Shown: positions 1 to 4,735 of the stretch, piece by piece
Layout: every line of letters starts with the position of its first letter
Position numbering within the stretch: position 1 is the stretch's first letter
Source: Spirochaetaceae bacterium
GTDB lineage: Bacteria; Spirochaetota; Spirochaetia; Treponematales; Breznakiellaceae
DNA: 5,058 nt
Assembly: GCA_031257135.1 (NCBI GenBank)
Contig: JAIRPH010000099.1
Span: 1-5,058, forward strand
Reading direction: 5' to 3'
Made by a program: the position numbers and the translations under genes
Notes under the pieces: generated by a model
What the model was told of the DNA's origin: nothing
The model's database searches: none
Seen by the model: only the letters and a program-made list of their open reading frames with translations

Positions 1-131
1 CGCAGTCTTCCACCGACTGGGGAGCGATCTTCGCGATGGGTACGCTTTCGCTCCTCCCTTCGCTGATCATTTTTCTCATCTTCCAAAAGTACATCGTCGA
101 AGGATTAGTAACTTCAGGACTCAAGGGGTAG
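1..131 (+). CDS. Carbohydrate ABC transporter permease (CUT1, MalG-like), C-terminal fragment
   Basis: This is the 3' end of a gene that begins before the window. The reading frame runs from position 3 to the TAG at 129-131 and gives 42 residues. The segment holds one long hydrophobic helix, roughly AIFAMGTLSLLPSLIIFLIF, followed by a tail reading QKYIVEGLVTSGLKG. A last membrane helix followed by a Q-x-Y/F-x-x-x-G-[LM]-x-x-G-x-[KL]-G tail is the typical C-terminus of the inner-membrane permease of CUT1 sugar importers, the partner of a MalF-like permease, a binding protein and an MsmX/MalK-type ATPase. The substrate cannot be told from this end. The next gene starts 34 bp downstream on the same strand, so the two may share a transcript. 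Family assignment is good; anything beyond it is inference. Confidence 0.82.
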   Translation, partial: QSSTDWGAIFAMGTLSLLPSLIIFLIFQKYIVEGLVTSGLKG

Positions 132-155
132 GTGAAAACGGACGCTAACCATTTC

Positions 156-159
156 GAGG
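156..159 (+). promoter_or_regulatory. Ribosome binding site supporting the GTG start at 166
   Basis: GAGG lies six bases before the GTG at 166. There is no ATG in this frame near the conserved N-terminus, so this site decides the start of the PrpR-like activator. Confidence 0.6.
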
Positions 160-165
160 CGCGGA

Positions 166-2055
166 GTGAGTAAAGAAATCGTACTCATCGCGCCTTATGA
201 GGATATGTATGCGGCGGCGCAACGGATAGTCCAAGACGAGAAATACTGCGGCATCGGGGTAGTTCAAGGAAATCTGCGCGAAGGGCTTGATCAGGCGATC
301 CGCGCGGTAGAATCCCGGGCGCAGGTTGTTATCTCCAGAGGCGGCACGTATCGGCTTATCAAACAGGTAAACCTCGGGGTTCCGGCGGTGGAAATTCGAT
401 TCAGTCCTTTCGATCTGCTCGAATCTCTGGGATCGGCTGTCGAAACGGGACAGCCGTTGGCAATCGTAGGATATTCGAATATTATCAACGCCAGAGACGC
501 GGACTCTTTCAGAAAAATCGTAAAAACAAACATCACCGTCGTAAACATCGCTGAAGGAGACGATGTACACGCGGTGGTGGATTCCTGCGCCGCTCAGGGT
601 TATACCATGTTCTTGGGAGATACGATTGTTAAGGAAATCTGCGACGCCGCGGGATATATATGTTATCTGCACCAAAGCGGAGACTCCGCGATTCAAGCGG
701 CAATGGACGAAGCGTTAAGGATACGCTCCGCGCTCAAGCAGGAACGGGAACTGACCCGCCGTTTGCGGACCGTTATTGATTTTGTCCAAGACGGTATAAT
801 CGCGGTTGACGGAAAAGGCGCGGTAATCCTGTTCAACGCCGTCGCCCGGTATTTGCTGGGCATTACGCAGGAATCAACGCCGAACAGAGCGGTTCTTTCG
901 ATGCTTCCCTTTACGATACAACCGGGGAGAACAGCTCTGGATAAGACTTTTAAAATAGACGGCCGGCTCCTTTCGGGATCGGTTATTCCGGTTTCCCTTG
1001 AAGACGATTCCTTTGGTTCAGTGATTATTATTCGGGATATTCGGAAGATGCAGGATTGGGAACAAAAACTGCGGATGTCCCTGACGGAAAAGGGGTTTGT
1101 CGCTCGGCATACGTTTCAGGCTATTGTGCATGAAAGCTCTGAGATGGCGCACTGTATTGCAATCGCCGAAAAGTTCAGCCGGTATGACGCCTCGGTATTA
1201 ATCGAAGGCGAAAGCGGCGCGGGCAAAGAGCTGTTCGCGCAGAGTATGCACAACGCCGGACTCCGCCGTACCGGACCCTTTGTGGCGGTCAACTGCGCGG
1301 CTCTGCCGAAATCGCTCATTGAAAGCGAATTATTCGGCTACGCGGAAGGAGCTTTTACCGGAAGCCGCAAAGGAGGCAAAGCCGGATATTTCGAGCTTGC
1401 TCACCGGGGAACGCTGTTTCTCGACGAAATCGGCGAGCTTCCGCTTGAGATGCAGGCTCGGCTCCTGCGGGTCATTCAGGAAAAAGAAGTGATGCGTATC
1501 GGAGATACGAAAATCCTGCCGGTAGACGTGCGGCTTATCTGCGCGGCGAACAAAAATCTAGTGGAAATGGCGCATCACGCCCTATTCCGCAAAGACCTGC
1601 TTTTCAGGATAAATACGCTTTCGCTCTACATTCCGCCTCTCGCAAAGCGGCGGGAAGATATACCCGTGCTGGGAGATTATTTTCTCAAAGCTTTATGCAA
1701 AACCTACAATAAAAGCATCGCCGGTTTTTCTCCTAACGCCGCGGCGTGGCTCCGCAATTACCGCTATGAAGGAAACGTCCGGGAACTGCGGAATATGATT
1801 GAGCGCGCGGTTATTCTCTGCGAGGGAACCATGATCGGACTGCCCGATTTGCAGGGCGGGCTTCACTGGGAGCCTCCGGTTGAGTCCGCGCCGGAACGCG
1901 GGTCTCAACCGGAAAAAAACACCCTTGAGGTTCTTGAAAAAAATCATATTCTTAAAGTATTTGCCGATAACGGACGATGTATGACAAAAACCGCCGCGGA
2001 CTTAGGTATAAGCCGGACAACCCTATGGCGGAAACTGCGCGAACTCGGCGGTTAG
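166..2055 (+). CDS. PrpR-type sigma-54-dependent transcriptional activator (PrpR_N-PAS-AAA+-Fis HTH)
   Basis: This 629-residue enhancer-binding protein activates RNA polymerase carrying sigma-54. Residues about 1-180 match the PrpR_N ligand-sensing fold, including the VVISRGGTYRLI stretch near residue 60. A charged linker (about 185-202) leads to a PAS domain (about 200-295). The AAA+ motor spans about 318-560. It shows Walker A GESGAGKE (348-355), the sigma-54 contact loop GAFTGS (395-400), Walker B GTLFLDE (415-421, D420/E421), a sensor I region ending AAN (460-462), the arginine-finger stretch FRKDLLFR (474-481) and sensor II GNVREL (536-541). A Fis-type helix-turn-helix closes the protein (about 586-627). 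All catalytic motifs are intact, so it should be active. The start is GTG with a GAGG site. PrpR_N in classical PrpR binds 2-methylcitrate, but no propionate genes are visible here and the upstream neighbour is a sugar permease, so ligand and targets are unknown. I found no convincing -24/-12 site in the window. Confidence 0.93.
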   Translation: MSKEIVLIAPYEDMYAAAQRIVQDEKYCGIGVVQGNLREGLDQAIRAVESRAQVVISRGGTYRLIKQVNLGVPAVEIRFSPFDLLESLGSAVETGQPLAIVGYSNIINARDADSFRKIVKTNITVVNIAEGDDVHAVVDSCAAQGYTMFLGDTIVKEICDAAGYICYLHQSGDSAIQAAMDEALRIRSALKQERELTRRLRTVIDFVQDGIIAVDGKGAVILFNAVARYLLGITQESTPNRAVLSMLPFTIQPGRTALDKTFKIDGRLLSGSVIPVSLEDDSFGSVIIIRDIRKMQDWEQKLRMSLTEKGFVARHTFQAIVHESSEMAHCIAIAEKFSRYDASVLIEGESGAGKELFAQSMHNAGLRRTGPFVAVNCAALPKSLIESELFGYAEGAFTGSRKGGKAGYFELAHRGTLFLDEIGELPLEMQARLLRVIQEKEVMRIGDTKILPVDVRLICAANKNLVEMAHHALFRKDLLFRINTLSLYIPPLAKRREDIPVLGDYFLKALCKTYNKSIAGFSPNAAAWLRNYRYEGNVRELRNMIERAVILCEGTMIGLPDLQGGLHWEPPVESAPERGSQPEKNTLEVLEKNHILKVFADNGRCMTKTAADLGISRTTLWRKLRELGG

Positions 2056-2060
2056 GAGGA
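2053..2060 (+). promoter_or_regulatory. Ribosome binding site of the VanZ-like gene, overlapping the activator's stop codon
   Basis: TAGGAGGA includes the TAG stop of the upstream activator gene (2053-2055). It lies three bases before the ATG at 2064, counting from its last base, and about four from the AGGAGG core. The site fixes the start of the VanZ-like gene and suggests that its translation is coupled to that of the upstream gene. Confidence 0.75.
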
Positions 2061-2063
2061 TAC

Positions 2064-2435
2064 ATGAACATACTCATAAAACTGCCTGCGGTTCTTGTAG
2101 CTTTGGGTATCTGGTTTCTTTCTTCCCAGAGCGTTCTCCCCCAGCCGAAAGGGATTCTAGGCTTCGATAAGCTCCAGCATTTGCTTGCGTATTTGACGCT
2201 GGGCGGTACGATTGGCTTATGGGCATCCCGAAAACGCTGGAAAACCAAGCCTTTTCTCACCGCGCTGGCGGTTGCGGTTATTGCGTCGGCATACGGCGCG
2301 GCGGATGAAGTTCATCAGTCTTTTGTGCCGGGACGGGACTGCAACGTTTGGGACTGGGTTGCGGATACCCTCGGCGGAGTTCTCGGATCAGCGATACCGT
2401 TGCTGGCAAGCCGGCGCGCTACTCGTGGAGCCTAA
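2064..2435 (+). CDS. VanZ-like family membrane protein
   Basis: The product has 123 residues. It matches the short VanZ-like family (PF04892): an SSQS segment after the first helix (19-22), FDKLQH with D35, K36 and H39, then YGAADEVHQSFVPGR (77-91) and VWDWVADTLGG (95-105). These acidic and histidine residues are the family's conserved core. About four membrane helices are visible (roughly 5-20, 38-54, 64-80 and 100-115), so it sits in the cytoplasmic membrane. VanZ itself lowers teicoplanin sensitivity in enterococci; the role of small stand-alone members is not established, and no van genes are present here, so resistance should not be assumed. I chose the ATG at 2064 because of its strong ribosome binding site and because the protein then starts at the first helix. 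A longer frame from 1977 would run through the activator's HTH codons. It probably shares a transcript with the activator. Confidence 0.88.
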   Translation: MNILIKLPAVLVALGIWFLSSQSVLPQPKGILGFDKLQHLLAYLTLGGTIGLWASRKRWKTKPFLTALAVAVIASAYGAADEVHQSFVPGRDCNVWDWVADTLGGVLGSAIPLLASRRATRGA

Positions 2436-2898
2436 GCCATTGGGAAAGCTCTTTCAGGTGACTGCCGATAAAAACCGCTCCGTAACCGGTAACGATGCAT
2501 CCGATGGTCAGCCCCACGGGAAGGAGAAAGGACGATCCGTTAGAGGAAGCGATTTTAATAAAGTCAAAGCCGAAAAAAACCGTAGATAACGAAAATAGGA
2601 TAATACAGCCGGTAATCACCCAACTGCGGAAGGAAACGCCCGTAGCGTATTCCGAATCCATATCCGCAAAATCGATATTTTCTTTATAAATCCGTTCCAT
2701 AATGCGGTCCTCAATATCCGGAGGCTCCGCGGAAAAATAAGTTTTCATAATGCGCTGGATGGTTTCCAGATTTTTGACTTCCTCGGCGCATCGGCGGCAA
2801 AACAACCGATGAATCCCTAATTGCAGTCTGAACAAAACGGAAAGCGGCCGTTCTCCTAAAGCGTCATACATTTTATCCATAATAGTTCGGCAGTTCAT
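2419..2898 (-). CDS. Zinc-finger (ZAS-type) transmembrane anti-sigma factor
   Basis: The product has 159 residues and is the third gene of a minus-strand operon. The N-terminus carries H30-x3-C34-x2-C37, the signature of zinc-binding anti-sigma domains, and C3 lies 27 residues before H30. Together these give the Cys-His-Cys-Cys ligand set of RsrA-like and ChrR-like ZAS proteins. A polar, charged stretch (38-90) follows, then two hydrophobic helices (about 92-112 and 123-145) and a short charged tail. The expected role is to bind the sigma factor encoded just upstream on the cytoplasmic side and release it on a membrane or envelope signal. Its ATG overlaps the sigma gene's TGA as ATGA, with AAGGAGG (2905-2911) six bases before the start. 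No sizeable periplasmic domain is visible: the loop between the helices is only about ten residues. The gene's end overlaps the end of the VanZ-like gene by 17 bp. Function is inferred from motif and position. Confidence 0.8.
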   Translation of the reverse strand: MNCRTIMDKMYDALGERPLSVLFRLQLGIHRLFCRRCAEEVKNLETIQRIMKTYFSAEPPDIEDRIMERIYKENIDFADMDSEYATGVSFRSWVITGCIILFSLSTVFFGFDFIKIASSNGSSFLLPVGLTIGCIVTGYGAVFIGSHLKELSQWLRLHE

Positions 2899-3455
2899 TC
2901 TATGCCTCCTTCAGCGAAATCTTCCAGTTTTTCCCGCAGTAGCTTTTTGGCTCGAAAAACATGAGATTTGATAGTATTTACCGGATAGCCGGTGATAGCT
3001 TCGATTTCTTGATAGGACCGGTCATAGAAGAAAAAAAGGTCCACACAGATCCGATAGCGGTCGGGAAGTTCCCTGACCGCTTCCCAGACCGCCTCCTGCA
3101 ACGCGGAGCGCAAGGCGGTCTGTTCCGGGTTATCCCCGTCCTGAAAGGTTTCTTCTTCTACAAAGCTCTGATATTCCTTCTTGCGGCTTACGCTATTCAC
3201 CGCGGTATTGTAGGCAATCCTATACAGCCACGTAGAAAACCGGGACCTTCCCTGAAAACGGGAGAGACTGCGATAAGCCTTCAGGAATACCTCCTGAGTA
3301 AAATCCGAAGCATCTTCGGGGTTGTGGAAAAAGCTCATTCCCATTCCATATACGATTTTCTGGTACCGGTTCACGAGGAGCCGGAACAATTCTTTCTGTC
3401 CCGAGACGACCTCTGCAACGATCATCGGATCGTCATAATCGTCTCCTGTATTCAT
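2895..3455 (-). CDS. ECF-type RNA polymerase sigma factor (sigma-70 family)
   Basis: The product has 186 residues, the usual ECF size, with only the two domains of that class. Region 2 spans about 22-92 and includes NPEDASDFTQEVFLKAYRSL (45-64), the canonical core-binding and -10 recognition stretch, and RFSTWLYRIAYNTAVNSVSR (72-91). Region 4 spans about 120-176, with LPDRYR (130-135) and a helix-turn-helix, SYQEIEAITGYPVNTIKSHV (147-166). It directs RNA polymerase to a specific regulon, probably including its own operon. The ATG at 3453-3455 overlaps the TGA of the preceding small membrane protein gene, and its own TGA overlaps the anti-sigma ATG, so all three genes look translationally coupled. 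The ribosome binding site is weak (GAG a few bases before the ATG), as expected if translation depends on coupling. The ECF subgroup was not assigned. Confidence 0.93.
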   Translation of the reverse strand: MNTGDDYDDPMIVAEVVSGQKELFRLLVNRYQKIVYGMGMSFFHNPEDASDFTQEVFLKAYRSLSRFQGRSRFSTWLYRIAYNTAVNSVSRKKEYQSFVEEETFQDGDNPEQTALRSALQEAVWEAVRELPDRYRICVDLFFFYDRSYQEIEAITGYPVNTIKSHVFRAKKLLREKLEDFAEGGIE

Positions 3456-3793
3456 GAATCTCGATAACCCCGTTTAATCCCATAAAAGGCTAACAAGCCG
3501 ATTCCCATAGACAGAGGAATAATCCCTCCTAACAAGCCGAAACCAGTTCCTACGGCAATGACAAGAAAAATTGTCAACGCGATTCCCACACTGCCGAGGA
3601 GCAGTCCTGTAAGCAAGCTGAAGGTCAAGAGATCAAATCGGGGCTTCGAGTACTGCCCCGCCTGAATAAGCAGGGTGTTACGCTTATGATCCCAGAGGAG
3701 GTAAAAAAACACCACCACGGATCCCATTACGATTCCTACAATAGGAATAATCGCAATTATAACCTGAGCGGCGGTAGAATGTTGTTGCTCCAA
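3452..3793 (-). CDS. Small membrane protein leading the sigma-factor operon (DUF6249-like)
   Basis: The product has 113 residues. A hydrophobic helix at about 10-34 is followed by a polar stretch with a basic patch (WDHKRNTLLIQAGQYSKPR, 34-52). Two further hydrophobic segments follow (about 56-80 and 84-104), then a charged tail, GIKRGYRDS. The pattern of one helix, an H-K-R-rich loop with an [IL]xAGxY motif and a paired helix near the C-terminus resembles small uncharacterised proteins often found beside sigma-70 genes, such as those annotated DUF6249. That match is from memory and is tentative. The start is TTG (3791-3793), supported by AAGGAG (3802-3807) eight bases upstream; the next in-frame ATG would remove most of the first helix. 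As first gene of the operon, with its stop overlapping the sigma start, it may sense or transmit the envelope signal, but that is inference. Confidence 0.75.
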   Translation of the reverse strand: MEQQHSTAAQVIIAIIPIVGIVMGSVVVFFYLLWDHKRNTLLIQAGQYSKPRFDLLTFSLLTGLLLGSVGIALTIFLVIAVGTGFGLLGGIIPLSMGIGLLAFYGIKRGYRDS

Positions 3794-3801
3794 TCGGAAG
3801 G

Positions 3802-3807
3802 CTCCTT
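3802..3807 (-). promoter_or_regulatory. Ribosome binding site supporting the TTG start of the small membrane protein
   Basis: On the minus strand the site reads AAGGAG and lies eight bases before the TTG at 3793. No ATG or GTG at a suitable distance could use it, so it decides the unusual start codon. Confidence 0.65.
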
Positions 3808-3815
3808 ATGCTATG

Positions 3816-3849
3816 TAGTATACTAAAAAAATCTTTTTTTTGCTATAGC
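3816..3849. repeat. AT-rich palindromic cluster upstream of the sigma-factor operon
   Basis: Three self-complementary blocks are packed into 34 bases: the perfect 10-bp palindrome TAGTATACTA (3816-3825), an A7-TC-T8 tract block (3825-3841) and the perfect 8-bp palindrome GCTATAGC (3842-3849). The block lies where the promoter of the minus-strand operon is expected. It could be bent promoter DNA or a binding site for a dimeric regulator. Short AT palindromes also arise by chance. Confidence 0.45.
3817..3822 (-). promoter_or_regulatory. Possible -10 element of the sigma-factor operon
   Basis: The minus strand reads TATACT, five of six matches to the housekeeping -10 hexamer. It would place transcription start near 3810, just before the AAGGAG site. 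No good -35 hexamer lies 16-18 bases upstream, where only A/T tracts and TAGCAA are found. No clear ECF-type GGAAC...CGTC pair was found either. The call is weak. Confidence 0.3.
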
Positions 3850-3894
3850 CTTTTTTCCGTTTCTTTGGACATTCTTTGCTGAAAATCGGTATCG

Positions 3895-3911
3895 GGACGG
3901 TCGCGCCGTCC
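3895..3911 (-). terminator. Weak hairpin after the TetR gene, possible terminator
   Basis: GGACGG (3895-3900) and CCGTCC (3906-3911) form a six-bp GC-rich stem with a five-base loop, nine bases beyond the repressor's stop codon at 3921-3923. Reading on the minus strand, the nearest T run is only four T and lies about ten bases past the stem. This is therefore a poor fit to an intrinsic terminator, and the hairpin may only partly separate the repressor gene from the sigma operon. Confidence 0.3.
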
Positions 3912-3920
3912 GTAATGCGG

Positions 3921-4520
3921 TCAATCTGAGCGCAGTTCAATATTGGGTATATGCGTCCATGATTTTTCCGCAGGACGAGCTATAGCGTTAAGCATACGGA
4001 TAAGCTCGTCCAGAGGCTGAGGCATACCGGCGTTAAACCAATCGCTGAGAACCGTAAACCACCCCGCAATCTGATACGCAAGTTTGTACCGGCATACCGC
4101 GTATTCCTGAGGCGTCAGTATCGCTCTATAGTATTCTATATCGCTGAAAACTTTCTCCCGAGTCAGATGGATAATTAAATTATGGATATACTCATCGGTC
4201 AGCAGTTTTTTTAAAACGCCGTAATGCTTAACCACAAATTCAGTATTGAAGGTTATCAGGATGACATCCTGATTTCCGGTTTCGGGCGCGGTTCTGCTTT
4301 CACGCTCAATCGATAACAGCCGGCTGTCCGCAGATTCAGTCAAAAATTGCGAAACAATATCATCCTTGTCCTTGAATATAAGATACAATGTCTGCCGAGC
4401 TACCCCGGCTTTCTTGGCAATATCCCCCATAGTAATTTTGCCGTACGCTTTTTTATCAAGCAATAGCATCAAAGCCTCAAAAATCCATGAACGCTTCTTG
4501 ATTTCAGCTTGCTGTGTCAC
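3921..4520 (-). CDS. TetR/AcrR-family transcriptional repressor
   Basis: The product has 199 residues from the GTG at 4518-4520. Residues about 6-60 form the TetR DNA-binding domain, with the helix-turn-helix at about 28-56 (GDIAKKAGVARQTLYLIFKD at 32-51, then KDDIV). The C-terminal half is helical, and its final part, YKLAYQIAGWFTVLSDWF then NAGMPQPLDEL (145-173), resembles the TetR_C_8 type of ligand-binding and dimer domain seen in DhaS-like regulators. That sub-assignment is tentative. I chose GTG at 4520 because GAGGAG (4526-4531) sits five bases upstream. A TTG at 4550 would add ten residues, but it has no ribosome binding site and lies inside a palindrome that looks like an operator. 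The gene is divergent from the lipoprotein phosphatase gene at 4736. Two inverted repeats and a likely promoter lie directly upstream, which suggests autorepression. The ligand is unknown. Confidence 0.9.
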   Translation of the reverse strand: MTQQAEIKKRSWIFEALMLLLDKKAYGKITMGDIAKKAGVARQTLYLIFKDKDDIVSQFLTESADSRLLSIERESRTAPETGNQDVILITFNTEFVVKHYGVLKKLLTDEYIHNLIIHLTREKVFSDIEYYRAILTPQEYAVCRYKLAYQIAGWFTVLSDWFNAGMPQPLDELIRMLNAIARPAEKSWTHIPNIELRSD

Positions 4521-4525
4521 AGTAA

Positions 4526-4531
4526 CTCCTC
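4526..4531 (-). promoter_or_regulatory. Ribosome binding site of the TetR gene
   Basis: The minus strand reads GAGGAG five bases before the GTG at 4520. It favours this start over the upstream TTG at 4550. Confidence 0.65.
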
Positions 4532-4537
4532 GTCCAA

Positions 4538-4559
4538 TGACAAATTTCAAAATTTGTCA
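4538..4559. promoter_or_regulatory. Perfect 22-bp inverted repeat, likely TetR operator 1
   Basis: The left arm TGACAAATTT (4538-4547) and the right arm AAATTTGTCA (4550-4559) are exact reverse complements around a two-base centre. The size and position, 18 bp upstream of the repressor's GTG, are typical of TetR-family operators. The site contains the likely -10 of the repressor's own promoter, so binding should block it. No coding sequence covers it once the GTG start is used. Confidence 0.7.
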
Positions 4560-4572
4560 TAAAATTTGACAA
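4544..4572 (-). promoter_or_regulatory. Likely promoter of the TetR gene (-35 and -10)
   Basis: On the minus strand TTGTCA (4567-4572) matches five of six bases of the -35 consensus. After a 17-base spacer TGAAAT (4544-4549) matches four of six bases of the -10. Transcription would start near 4537, leaving a short leader with the GAGGAG site at 4526-4531. The -35 lies in the second inverted repeat and the -10 in the first. The hexamers are modest; the geometry is what makes the call plausible. Confidence 0.4.
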
Positions 4573-4588
4573 ATCCCGGGGTTTGTCC
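4567..4588. promoter_or_regulatory. Imperfect 22-bp inverted repeat, likely TetR operator 2
   Basis: TGACAAATCC (4567-4576) and GGGTTTGTCC (4579-4588) pair at eight of ten positions around a CG centre. The inner core GACAAA/TTTGTC is the same half-site as in the repeat at 4538-4559, and both repeats are 22 bp long. The starts are 29 bp apart, so two dimers could bind side by side. The shared half-site and equal length argue against chance. Confidence 0.6.
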
Positions 4589-4682
4589 AAAATCGCGCTT
4601 TTTTCCCCGTTTTTTCCGAATTTCCCTAAAATCGCCTTGACCGCCTCCGCCTACATTACCAAAATAAACTGCATAATACAAG

Positions 4683-4707
4683 GGTTCGCTTTTATTATAA
4701 GCAAACC
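4683..4707. repeat. Imperfect inverted repeat in front of the lipoprotein phosphatase gene
   Basis: GGTTCGCTT (4683-4691) and AAGCAAACC (4699-4707) pair at eight of nine positions around a seven-base TTATTAT centre. The centre contains TATTAT (4693-4698), a possible -10 for the gene at 4736, so the repeat could be an operator for that promoter. No clear -35 partner is visible. It does not share the TGACAAA half-site found upstream of the repressor gene. The rest of this gap, 4589-4682, shows only C/T-rich sequence. Confidence 0.35.
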
Positions 4708-4735
4708 TATTTTTAAAAGAAAAGAGGCAGGGTAT

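Noticed and set aside
132..165. A sigma-54 -24/-12 promoter or a dedicated promoter for the activator in the short gap.
   Set aside because: The 34-bp gap has no TGGCAC/TTGC pair and no convincing -35/-10 hexamers, so transcription from upstream is more likely.
145..696. A 183-codon open frame on the minus strand inside the activator gene.
   Set aside because: It lies opposite the clearly recognisable PrpR_N coding region. Its protein matches no family I know, and no ribosome binding site stands out.
1977..2063. A longer N-terminus for the VanZ-like protein starting at 1977.
   Set aside because: The extension overlaps the activator's HTH codons and is basic and unlike the family. The strong ribosome binding site sits at 2053-2060, just before the ATG at 2064.
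2064..2435. A glycopeptide resistance locus based on the VanZ-like gene.
   Set aside because: No other van genes are visible, and small VanZ-like proteins are widespread in bacteria without such resistance.
2436..2500. A terminator between the convergent VanZ-like and anti-sigma genes.
   Set aside because: I found no stable stem followed by a T run on either strand; only short chance complements such as ACCGGT are present.
2961..3467. A 168-codon plus-strand open frame opposite the sigma factor.
   Set aside because: It is a shadow of the well-supported sigma-factor gene, with no recognisable domain.
4521..4550. A TTG start at 4550 for the TetR repressor.
   Set aside because: It has no ribosome binding site and falls inside the perfect inverted repeat. 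The GTG at 4520 has GAGGAG at five bases and begins just before the conserved HTH region.
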